Positions 11,712 to 21,365 of a DNA stretch of 64,000 nt are shown piece after piece. Source of the DNA: Artocarpus heterophyllus. Lineage: Eukaryota > Streptophyta > Magnoliopsida > Rosales > Moraceae. Under the pieces are notes generated by a model. The model worked only from the letters and a program-made list of their open reading frames with translations, had not been told where the DNA came from and ran no database searches. The stretch spans positions 18,375,596 through 18,439,595 of the forward strand of contig CM046342.1 in the NCBI GenBank assembly GCA_025403435.1, given 5' to 3'. The position numbers and the translations under genes are program-made. Each line of letters begins with the position of its first letter. The first letter of the stretch is position 1.

Positions 11712-12690
11712 AGAAGAAAGAGTAAGGCTGATGACGATAAAACAAGCGCTTCTTGGGAGGCAACCCAAGCTCTTTACCCTTATCCATCTTAGTTTTTATC
11801 ATGTTAATTAGTGTTTTAGTTAGTTATAGATATTTAACATTTTATAGGCTGATTATGATGCATTTTATTTGGTGGTGATTTCAGGTGTTCTCAGGACAAT
11901 ATAGGTGCAAAAGACACATTAAAGAGCTTAGGCGTCACTTCCTATGCGCCTAGGCGCTCATTCAAAAAAAAAAAAAGAAAAATTTTGCAATAGTGCCTAG
12001 GCGCTACTACTTGGGTGCCTAGACGCTGAGAAAAAAGGGGGCCTGATTTCAAAGTAGTGCCTAGGCACTGTGTCGTTTATAAGTCACACTTGGGCGGTTT
12101 TTAAACAGAATCAACGAAGAAAAAAATAAAAAATAAATAAATAAAGGAGTCCTCTTGCACCCCCTCTAGTTCTCTCACGCACACAAACACCACCTATTGC
12201 CCCTCAATCAATTTTTTTTCATCTCGTCATCACTCTACCTCACCCCATCATCCCAAATTCCTCACCCACAGCATCAACACGCCCACATTTAAGCTTCCTC
12301 CACGAATTGCACATTAGCAGCAAAAAAAAGTGCCAAAAATTTTGAAGATTAGACCACACAAATTGGGCTTTTCTTTGCTCACAATCAGGTACATTACTCT
12401 TATTTGTGCCTTATCTGAGAATTGGCTATTTGGGGAGATTTAATTTGCAGGGTGGAGGTTATCTAGAGTAAAACTATTGAGTGCACACCAAGTGTTTTAC
12501 AAAAATTCTGAAAGAGACAAAAGTGTTGGTTGTTGCCAATTGACATCAAAGGTGTTAGCAGACATTACATGTGTGGCATTTGAGATCGTTTGGTAACATT
12601 AGCGGTTGATTTGGAGAGTCTAAGGGAAAGTTGGGAGTGCAATTGTAAAAAAAATAAAAAGAAAAGGGCTTTTGAAGAGGAATTTGTGTG
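11712..12690 (+). other. Spacer between pol and third ORF with GCGCCTAGGCGC cluster
   Basis: This noncoding spacer contains a second cluster of the same palindromic module as the LTR at about 11930-12075, including a perfect GCGCCTAGGCGC at 11946-11957. It continues with A-rich tracts and a C-rich, CAC-rich stretch at 12155-12300. An internal promoter for the third ORF is possible but inferred only from the shared modules. Confidence 0.5.
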
Positions 12691-12694
12691 AATT

Positions 12695-13740
12695 ATGACC
12701 ATGGCGTCGAAGAAGTGTGTGACGGGTTCGACATCTATGCAATATGATAAGACTAAATTCATCTCACAAGCTGCTTTTAATCACTATCAGTCCTCGTTGG
12801 AAAGAAAGACTCCAATTGCTAAATGGGGACTCAATACATGTGAAAGGGTGATACGGGATCAAATTTCAGATCGTGGATGGCCAATTTTGTGAAACAGCCG
12901 GGCTCGAGCCTAACTACAGTGGTTCGAGAATTTTATGCCAATGCCTCCGAGCATGACGATGGAAGGTCTTTGTGCAGGGCATTTGGGTGAAGCTTGATCG
13001 AGATGTTATCAACAAACACTTTGGGTTGCCTAATATAGATAGTGATGAATATCACGCATATTTGAAAAACGTTGATCATGATGCAATCCTCAGTAGGTTG
13101 TATACACCGGGCACTAGTTGGAAAATGGCACATAATGGTGAACACATTTCATTCCCCCCAGTGCTTTGTGAGACAGGGTGACAAGGCATGGCATAATTTT
13201 ATCTTTGCTTGCTTCATGCCAATGTCTCACGTTAGTGATGTACTCAAGGAGCGAGTGGTGCTTCTATATGCTATAGTAACAGGGAAGAGCATTGATGTGG
13301 GCCAAGTGATTTCTCGGTAGATTGGTATTAGTGTGCTACATGCACACTTAGGCTTATATTTTCCTTCACTTATTACTGAGTTGTGTAGTAAAGCACGAGT
13401 CCATTGGGATGCAACTGAAGAGTGGGTGGGACCCCGCCATGTCATCAATGATTCAGTCCTCACATCATACAGGGAGCTAGAAGCACAAGAGCCAATAGTA
13501 GGGGCCAGCTCCTCCTGGTCCCTTCGACCCCCACTACCACCCCGCTCTCCTGGTCAAGTCTCAGTGCACGAATGACTGGATTGCATAGACAGACGTCTCG
13601 ACCACATTGATGATAACATCTACAACCTGGCGCAAATGATGAACCAAATGGCTCGGCACCTGAATATGAATATGGACAATTTTTCGACAGTCACGGCTTT
13701 CAATGACGAGGACGAAGCGCATGAGGACGAGGAGGAGTAG
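12695..13740 (+). pseudogene. Third ORF in env position (putative plant transposon protein type), broken
   Basis: It lies between pol and the polypurine tract, where Athila elements carry an env-like or otherwise unassigned ORF. It begins near ATG 12695 (or 12701) with a basic start and FISQAAFNHYQSSLERK. It continues as VVREFYANASE, IWVKLDRDVINKHFGLP, SWKMAHNGEHISFPP, WHNFIFACFMPMSHVSDV, LLYAIVTGKSIDVGQVI, and a QMMNQMARHLNMNM stretch, then a very acidic Asp/Glu tail ending at TAG 13740. These motifs resemble the family named putative plant transposon protein, as I recall it. Frameshifts fall near 12880, 12965 and 13150, and there is a stop at 13318. I see no signal peptide or membrane segment, so an envelope function is not supported. 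Confidence 0.7.
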
Positions 13741-15343
13741 ACTTCAACAATCTTCATTTGAGGGAGTGTTTTTTTCTTTTTCTTTTTATTATTCTTTTGC
13801 TCTTATTTTATTTTTGTTTATTTTATCATCTTCAATTTTTAGTTTATGTTTATTTTTTTTTATGTTTTTTTCTTTTACATTGAGGACAATGTACTCTCAA
13901 GTTTGGGGGTGCTGTATTGCTTCATGTTTGATTTATGTCAATCAGTTATCTTTGTTTACTTAAGTTTTAAGCTAGGTTTCATTTTTTGTTTAGTAATTAT
14001 GATAGAAAAGTTGTGTCGTTTGAGCGCTATTTAACTTGAATCATAGGAGACCAATGATAAAACGATGGTTGAAATTGAATATGGCTTTTAGGGGATAATA
14101 ATTATTGTTGGTCTATCCTTGTTTTTCTTGTGATTTATTTGCCATGCTGTGATTCTTTGAGCACTTTGAGTACTCATTTCTTGATCACCTAAATATTCTA
14201 CACTGAGAGGACTTTTATGTTGATTAAGTGATATTTTTGACCTCAAATGAATGCTAAAACCTATTTGATAACCACTCAAGGCGAAATCCTAGGCTACACA
14301 ACATTAAGGATATGATTTAGGTCATTTTTGGACCGTTTGAGCCTTTCAAGTCTACCATTGACATCATTTAATCACTAGTTACCCCGTTGAGCCTTATTAG
14401 CCATTTTCTTTATTACCCACATAATCAACCTAGCCTTTGAATAATTTTATCCTACTTAGTCCCTCACTCATAAGCATGACTAGTTTGTCTAGGAAATTAT
14501 TTGAAGGTAGTTGGTATAACGGGAGGATGGCTGGAGTTTTGAAGAACTTATCAAAGAAATATGTTTTACTATCATTCATTCATAGGTGGAGTTTTGAGTA
14601 TTGTCATCAAGAGATTATGTAGTCATGTTTACAGCTTTGGGTATTGTTATCAAGGGATTATGTATTTATGCTTATTCATTGTTCAAAAAAAAATCAAAAA
14701 AACAAAACAAAAAAAAAAAGAGAAAAGAAAAAAAAGAAAAAAAAATGATACATACATCAAATAAATGTAAATGACAAAGGGAGTGCAACATAAGTTTGGG
14801 GGTGTACTTAGAAAGAAAAAAAAATGATGTTCTCATAAGGTCCTGAGGCAAATTGTGTGTTTATGGGTGAATTTTGAGCTACATTATATCCTTTATCTCA
14901 CCTTTTTACCTTAGCCACACATTACAAGCCGAATAAAGTCCTAATGATCTTTGATGTTGCGATAGTCTACATTAGTGGAGAGTGGGTTTGAAAAATAGGC
15001 CTATAGAGTTCATAAATTTCACTAATCTAGAGATCTTTCATAGTATGCTTGTTGAACTAATCCAAGTGTAGGTACATAAGTGCTAAAGGCATCACACACA
15101 CACACACTCGAGGAATTATGAGTATGGTAAACTTGAGATTTATATTGATTTTTTTTACATGATCACAATGATTAGAGTCTCCTTTGAGTCATAAACTTTA
15201 TGCAATCTTTGAGGCCAAGTATGATGAAAAATTAAATTGATGCTCAAACTATGTCATGTGTTAGTATCAGTCTCGTTTTTTTTGTCTTGATCTTTGTTTT
15301 TTTTTTTCGTTTGTGTCTTTTGCTCGAGGACTAGCAAAATCTT
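13741..15343 (+). other. 3' untranslated internal region with three repeated polypurine-tract motifs
   Basis: This noncoding part contains AAGTTTGGGGGT at 13899-13910, 14792-14803 and 15344-15355. The first and last follow a GAGGAC motif. It also holds A-rich (14684-14745) and T-rich (13770-13875, 15280-15308) tracts and a (CA)8 run at 15092-15107. No ORF with recognisable motifs is present. Confidence 0.7.
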
Positions 15344-15358
15344 AAGTTTGGGGGTATT
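15344..15358 (+). other. Polypurine tract of the Athila-type element
   Basis: AAGTTTGGGGGTATT ends exactly where the 3' LTR starts and would prime plus-strand DNA synthesis. Upstream duplicates of the core lie at 13899 and 14792. Confidence 0.8.
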
Positions 15359-16836
15359 TAATAAGTTAGTTTTAGGCTAATTAATTAGATGATTCTCACT
15401 TAATATTTTTGTTAGTTTTGAGCAATTTATAAGGATTTGATAGTGTTCTATGTTATTTTGTAGATTCTAAGGAAAAAAGATGCATGATAGCAAAGTACGG
15501 GGCAAAGCGGATAGAAAATGAGCAAAATTAGACTCGGGATGAAAATGGAGCCTAGACACAAGCTTACGGGCGCCTAGGAGCTCATACAGATGAGGTTTCA
15601 TACAAAAACCCGAGAGCAAAGCGCCTAGGCGCCATAACTTGGGCGCCTAGGAACCATTCTAGGAACAAAAACCTGAGAACAAAGCGCCTAGAGCCTAGGC
15701 CCCATAACTTGCGAGCCTAGGCCCCATTCTATGAAGGAGGCTGAGCAACACTACGGCGCCAAGGCGCCAGTTCGAAAAAGGGTATATGAGTCTATGTAGC
15801 GCCTAGGCTCTACAATCCTGGCGCCTAGGTGCCATTGCAAAGCCTAGGCACCAAAAAAGCGAGCCTAGGTGTCATTGGGATCTCAATTCAAATTTCAGTG
15901 TAATTTTGTTCCAAAATTGACCTGTCAAACCCTAGCTTATAAATAGAACATTATAGAGGGTTAAAGCATGAATTTTGATAGAGAGAAACTGCAAAAAAGA
16001 AGAGAGGGGACTCACTATTTTGGAGAAGAAGATCGGTGCAACCCGGAGATGGAATCCATCTTCCCATCCAAACATACAGTTCTTTTCTTCTACTCTTCAT
16101 GTTTAAGAGACTATTTAGGATGATTTTTAGTTTCATTATGAACTAATTTTCTTTGTTCTAGGGCTACGATATAGCTGGATTATGAATATTCACTTTTATT
16201 TAATTTAATTCAATTCGATGTTTATTCATTATCTATGTTGAGTATTTGATCTAATCTTAATGTTTGTAAGAGTTTGCGCACCTTTTGCATGATTTGTGAT
16301 TTTATTTGAGGCTGATAAGCGATAATTAAATTAGACCATGATTGAATGCTATAAGATCATCATAGGATAGAGATATCTATGAGACTTGTGTAACATTATG
16401 AATTTCTTGTTCGTAATGAATCTTGGTAAGTTTAGAGTTTTCACAGAGATGTAGAAATTTGCTAACTGGGATAAAATATTAATACTTGAGAAAGATTGAC
16501 TACCTAAGAGAAATTCGTTATCGGCATAGGAATAAATGTCAATTGATTAAATTAGATAAAGTAGATATGATTAATCTGGTGAGTCAGAAACCCTAGAAGT
16601 CTTAATATATTGATTCCTCATCTGTTAAAGTTGCAATTTCTCAATTTTTATTAATTTAGTTTGTCTTTTTTTTACCATTTTATCATTCCATTGTTGCCTA
16701 TATTTCAGTTGTTCAAATAGAATTAGAGTTAGAGTAATTTAGTACTTTGTGACAATTAGTCATCGAGGGAACGATATCTACTCTCACTTTATTACTTGTT
16801 AACAATACGTGCACTTGCGTTAGAAAATCCACAACA
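15359..16836 (+). repeat. 3' LTR of the Athila-type element
   Basis: This 1478-bp LTR starts TAATAAGTTAG (the 5' copy has TG at this end) and ends CACAACA. It is 64 bp longer than the 5' LTR because of extra GCGCCTAGGCGC-like modules at about 15550-15870, for example a perfect core at 15621. The TATA box is at 15938-15945. Confidence 0.93.
15938..15945 (+). promoter_or_regulatory. LTR TATA box (3' LTR)
   Basis: TATAAATA is at the position equivalent to 5395-5402 of the 5' LTR. Confidence 0.65.
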
Positions 16837-16841
16837 CACAT

Positions 16842-17340
16842 GCTTTTCTTTATTTTTGAGTCAACATTTTAATGGAAAGTGGACACTATGTAAAAATCAA
16901 GGACAATTAGTTCATAAGTAACGCACGTAAATAAGGATAAAAAGTTACATATCATATTACATAAATAATTAGGGATATCTGCTACTTGTACCTATTGTTA
17001 TCACTTTACATTTGTTTTGTATTAATTTTCTAAATATTTTATTTGATTTTACAATGTTCGATTTCATATAATAAATTTCTCATCTCATCTACATATCGGT
17101 CATCCCCTATGAAAATTAATAATTTATATTTCAACATTATTATACATACACAATCTTAATTATTTTATGTATGTTATGACCAATCTTATTTATGCTATGC
17201 ACCAGCAAACCACACTTGGCCAGTATAAATAATGGAGAGCGGCTATTATAAATAAAAAATCGGAGGACACAAAAATCTTGAATAATGCACTTAAGTAAGG
17301 ATAAAAAGTTACACATCATATTATACAAAATTACATAATT
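16842..17340. repeat. Right part of the diverged direct repeat flanking the Athila insertion
   Basis: 16984-17240 resembles 4595-4870, and 16870-16970 resembles 17230-17340 (shared AAGGATAAAAAGTTACA and CATATTA). Together they define two diverged head-to-tail units of about 360 bp, the first split by the element. Confidence 0.5.
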
Positions 17341-17528
17341 TAAAGGATGATATGACATAGTAAAAAAAAAAATCGATTGGCACTCTTTACCCTCCAAACT
17401 AAAAAACATATTATAGTGACAATGACAAAGAAGCAATCCTAATCTTTTTAAATATAGACAATTCATTGGGGACCTGGATGTCAGGAGCTAAACCAAAATC
17501 CAACTACACTAGAGACTGGACACTTATA

Positions 17529-17678
17529 GGGTGTTTGGCTAGTAGTGGAAACCGTTTTTACTATAGCATGTGAAAGCTTTATACTGTAACAACTTTTTTT
17601 CTTTTTACTGTAGTATGTGAGAGCTTTATATTGTTCATAACTGAGTTTGTGGTTCACATCACCCCTCACCAAACACCC
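17529..17678. mobile_element. MITE, GGGTGTTTGG family copy 1
   Basis: This 150-bp element has terminal inverted repeats GGGTGTTTGG / CCAAACACCC. The inside has two copies of a TGTGAGAGCTTTATACTGT-like motif. The same family recurs at 20497-20656 and, more decayed, at 40637-40770 and 40785-40893. It has no coding capacity. No clear target-site duplication is seen and the superfamily is not assigned. Confidence 0.7.
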
Positions 17679-17789
17679 ATTTAAAAAAAGATCTAGCACA
17701 GTAAGATTTACATACCATGTACGTTACATATCCAGAAGTGGACATTCAAGATAAGCTACCATAGTATAAAAACAATAGGAATGGCTAAA

Positions 17790-18120
17790 GTTTAATCAAG
17801 TGGCGCAAGTTTAACGCAGATGGGCTTGCATTTGGCTTCCGTTTCGTTCTCCGCATTGAGGATTTGCTTCTCCAGGTACTGAAGGTGGTCGACCAAGCTT
17901 CCACAGCAAAGCATTTGCTACGACCATTAGCAAACCTCCAAGCAATGGAATTTCTAATTTGTTTCTCCGACTCATTAAGGTTATCAAGATATCTGCAACG
18001 CTTACACACCTCAACAATGACCTTGGTTCGATGATGACGATACTTCTTAATTGAGGAGCATGGTTTTTCACCTGATTCTATCTGGGATTCTTTTCGGGAT
18101 TCTTTGGGGCTTATGGATTC
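17790..18120 (-). pseudogene. Unidentified protein-like fragment, minus strand
   Basis: Two overlapping minus-strand frames read as plausible, polar, cysteine-containing protein. One frame runs from before 18071 with SSIKKYRHHRTKV and VCKRCRYLDNLNESEKQ. Another reads LQYLEKQILNAENETEAKC near 17820-17890 and ends at a stop at about 17807. The second frame follows a CCACCTTCAG stretch that could be a splice acceptor. I do not recognise the family. It abuts the decayed LINE and could be an exon or pseudogene fragment. The evidence is amino-acid composition only. Confidence 0.25.
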
Positions 18121-18285
18121 AAAAGAGTTCAGATAGGTCTCTTTAAGTGAGCTAGGAGGCTAGGTTTTGATCATGATGGTGTTAAGCATAAACAAGTTAA
18201 AAGAAAGTAGAGTGAAGTTTTGTTTACAACTAAGGCGATTATGAAGTGGTGTGTGGTTCATACCTCTTGAACGTTAGTGACTCCT

Positions 18286-19582
18286 TATAGAGGTGGATAT
18301 ATGCGTGCTGGAGATGGGAGGCAGATTTCTCTCTTTAATAACCCATGGCTCCCTCGGCCGGGAACTTTTAAGCCTGTCATAATTACAACAAAGGCAGCCC
18401 GGGATTGTGTAAAGTTTCTGATTTTTTGAGCTATAGTTTGTGGGATAATGTTTGGTTGCAAAAATCTTTTCTCCAGATTGAGCAAATCATGTCCATTTCA
18501 GCTGGTTATAGTGGTGTGGAAGATCGCTTGGTTTGGCAAGGGGCTTTACACGGTCAAATTAGGGTATTCATTGGCTTCGGAGATGTGCATACAGCAAATT
18601 TGTCTAAAGGTGGGGAAGACACACATTGGTAGGCTTGGCTGTGGCAGCTTCATATTCCTAACAACGTTAAAATCTTTGTTTGGCATACATTTCATGGTGC
18701 TTTATTGTGTGCCATTAATTTGAACAAGAGAGCCATTGATTGTTTCCCCTCTTGTTGTCGATGTGGTGAGGAACCTGAGTCCCCTTAGCGTGCACTTTGG
18801 GATTGTTGTGTGGTTAGGACAGTTTAGGACTGTTCTCCTGTCTAGCATAAAATAAAGAATTGTAAGGCGCCCTCCTTTGGTAGAGTGTGTGTCTTTGCTA
18901 GTCAGATTCTCGACGAGGAGGAGCATGAGGTCTTTTTTATGGTGGCTTGGTGCATTTGGGGCTCCAGGAATGTCGGAGATTTTGAGAAAAGATGGAAGGA
19001 TGCTAACGATATTCTAGAGATGGCTGGGAGAATTCTTGGGGACTTTAAGATGCGTCAAAAAGTTGAGTTTGTTACACCTGTGATGGATGTTCAGCTGGGT
19101 AGAAGGTGGCGCTCTTTAGAGACAGGCCGTCTCAAGATCAATATGGATGCCTTGGTGTGCTGTGGTGCTTCAATGGTTGGAATAGGCGCTGCGATTAGAG
19201 GACCAGATGTGGCGGTGGTAGTGTGCCTTACCAAAGAGTTGGAAGGCTCTTTCAGCCCACATTTGGCTGAGTGCTTGGCTGTTAGAAAAGGCCTTGAATT
19301 TGCTATATGTGGTGGCTTTACAGTGGTAGAGGTGGAGATTGATGCTATAAATGTTGTTTCTACTGTCAACTCTCCTTTGTCTTTGGATGTTGCTAGTCCA
19401 ATTATTTTTGACATCAAATGTTTGATGTTGCTAGCTTCTAGTAGTATGCCTTACAACCATGTCTCTCATCAAGGCAACATAATTACCCACCTTTTAGCTT
19501 AATCCTTTTTTTAAGAATGGTTCTGATGTATTAGCGGTGGACCATATTTCTATTGTTATAGCCGATTTGGCTTATTAATAAA
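18286..19582 (+). pseudogene. 3' end of an L1-type LINE (zf-RVT and RNase H-like domains)
   Basis: The plus strand reads as the C-terminal part of a plant non-LTR retrotransposon ORF2. Near 18290-18370 are GDGRQISLFNNPWLPRPG-like residues. Near 18640-18800 is the zinc-binding region (LHIPNNVKIFVWHTFHGALL, CCRCGEEPES, then a stop, ALWDC). From 18885 to 19502 a 205-codon open frame carries an RNase H-like domain with KINMDALV, SPHLAECLAVRKGLEFA, VEVEIDAINVV and HQGNIITHLLA. Several frame changes and stops precede the last frame. An AATAAA at 19577-19582 and an A/G-rich end at 19598-19618 fit the element's 3' terminus. The EN and RT domains are absent, consistent with 5' truncation. Confidence 0.82.
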
Positions 19583-20496
19583 ATTTCGGTCTTTTCTTAA
19601 AAAAGAAGAAGAAAAGAATGATAGAGAAAGATAAAGCATAAGAGAACTAACGATGAGGAAATTTAAAACTCGATTTCATTAACCAATTATCAAGTCTTAA
19701 TAAGAATTACAATTACTAATGTATTTATATAGGTTTAAACTAAGAAGCTAAACTTAACCGCACTTTCAATAATCTTAAGAAATAGGTAAAAAATAATTTT
19801 TACAAATACATAGTAAATATAAATATCATAATAAATAACTATACAAATTTACATTGAAATTCTAATCTTGTTGTCACATGATTCTCTACAAGTTAAAGAA
19901 ACTCAACATTTGTGAGTTTTAAACCAAAAAAAAAAAAAAAGCCCCATAAAACAATAATTTCAATGCAAGAAACTCTTTCACCTAACTATTAAAATTAGCC
20001 CAAAAAACTTGAGATTGTGAATGTAAAAACATCCATGTTATAGGTAAAACATAACGAATTACTCAAGCCTTTTTAGACACCTATTTATTTTACTCTTAGA
20101 CTTTAAAACATCAACATTACTTGTCTCCCAAAATTTTGGGGAAATTTTTTTATGATGTCATGTGATGGCATGGAAATTAGAGATATATACCGACTGGGCT
20201 ACGTTGGGGGCTTGACAGGCTTGTTTTGGGCTCCACATAAGATTATAAGAAGCCTGTAAAGGGATTAAGTAAAATGTAAAATTATAAAAGAAATTAGTTT
20301 CATCCAAAGTCATGTTCAAAACATTTTGACAACATTCGTTGCATACTGTATGAGAGATTTAAATTTGTGCCTACAACAGTTCTTTATATACATTGTGACT
20401 CGTCGTGATTAATTCACCAACCTCCAACAATTCGAGTGGATTTTAAAGTCGTTTCACTATCAGGTGTTTCTACCAGTCAGGATTAAATATTATTTA
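19583..20496. other. Intergenic, AT-rich; no gene seen
   Basis: The stretch contains poly-A (19926-19940) and ordinary AT-rich sequence. No ORF or structured repeat could be supported. Confidence 0.4.
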
Positions 20497-20656
20497 GGGG
20501 GTGTTTGGCAGTGGGAACCGAGTGGTTCCCACCACAATCTCAGTTATAAACAGTGTAAAGCTCTCACATGTTACAGTAACAATAAAAAAATATGCTACAG
20601 TGTAAAACTCTCACATGCTACAGTAAAAGTGGTTCCCACCACCTTTCCAAACACCC
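20497..20656. mobile_element. MITE, GGGTGTTTGG family copy 2
   Basis: This 160-bp element has inverted ends GGGTGTTTGG / CCAAACACCC and a longer internal palindrome (GTGGGAACC..GTGGTTCCCACCAC). It repeats the motif AGCTCTCACATG(T/C)TACAGT twice. It is the least decayed family member in the window. Confidence 0.75.
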
Positions 20657-21258
20657 TATTAAACTTTAATTGCAGAGTCTTGGGCTTTGTCTGTATTGAT
20701 GAGTTATCACTCAATTACTTAGTTCATTCTAATTCCTCCGCATGCTATAGTAATATGGATTGGTTAATCAGCGTCCCATTAGGCTACTTTGTTGACAATC
20801 CTAGTCCTTGGCGTTTCTTCATTCTTGGAGTAAAACTTTATGGATTCAAGTCACCCCTTTAAGTTTACATAAGTTTGTTTCGCTAAGTGAGTCTTATCTT
20901 ATTAATCCATTGCAATTCAATTCTTTAATTGTCTTCATCTTCTTAATCAATTGGTTCTCAATTACACAGTTAATTAAATAATTAATTATTTCAAATAATT
21001 TACACAGCTAATTATTGAATTACGTTAAATTAATTAATTTTTAATTTAGTTAGGTATCAAATCTGTCGTGGTGATTGGCTTGATATACATAGATCTCTAT
21101 CTAGTTGTGGTTTTCTATCTTGTTGAGTTTGTAGGTTTTAAGACTCAAATTTGAAAGACTTTTGGCAAGCGAAGATTGACTTCGACAATAGATTAGTTTC
21201 CGATTCTATCAGAAGAGCCTAAATGAGAAGAAGGCATCCTAAAAGAACTGAAGATTTA
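20657..21258. other. Intergenic, AT-rich; no gene seen
   Basis: There is an imperfect TTAATTAA-rich stretch at 20960-21050. Nothing else is recognisable. Confidence 0.4.
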
Positions 21259-21365
21259 GGGCCCGTTTGTTTCGATGCTTGAATCACGGTTCGAATCATT
21301 TTGCTACAGTATTTTCTCTAAAAAAAATTTAAATTTTCATTCAAATACTCGAATCAAACGGGCCC
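21259..21365. mobile_element. Tourist-like (PIF/Harbinger) MITE, TSD TTA
   Basis: This 107-bp element has terminal inverted repeats GGGCCCGTTTGTTTCGA / TCGAATCAAACGGGCCC with one mismatch. It is flanked by TTA on both sides (21256-21258 and 21366-21368). TTA duplication and the GGGCCCGTTTG end fit the PIF/Harbinger superfamily. Confidence 0.85.

Larger units (their letters stand above)
4883..16836 (+). mobile_element. Full-length Athila-type Ty3/gypsy retrotransposon, TSD CACAT
   Basis: The element is bounded by direct LTRs (4883-6296 and 15359-16836) and by a perfect 5-bp target-site duplication CACAT at 4878-4882 and 16837-16841. Internally, in order, it holds a tRNA-Asp type PBS, gag, protease, reverse transcriptase, RNase H, integrase, an env-position third ORF and a polypurine tract. 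Gag and pol lie in one frame, broken by about 17 stops and one single-base deletion. The RT active-site Asp pair, one integrase zinc Cys and the last RNase H Asp are also altered, so it cannot move on its own. In the part of the two LTRs aligned by eye, roughly one base in ten to twelve differs, mostly transitions, which indicates an old insertion. The Athila assignment rests on PBS type, gag motifs and the third ORF. Confidence 0.93.

Noticed and set aside
12695..13740. Envelope glycoprotein of a plant retrovirus
   Set aside because: No signal peptide, cleavage site or transmembrane segment is visible in any frame.
20464..20862. 132-codon plus-strand ORF
   Set aside because: It spans the MITE at 20497-20656 and has no motif, so it is a chance frame.
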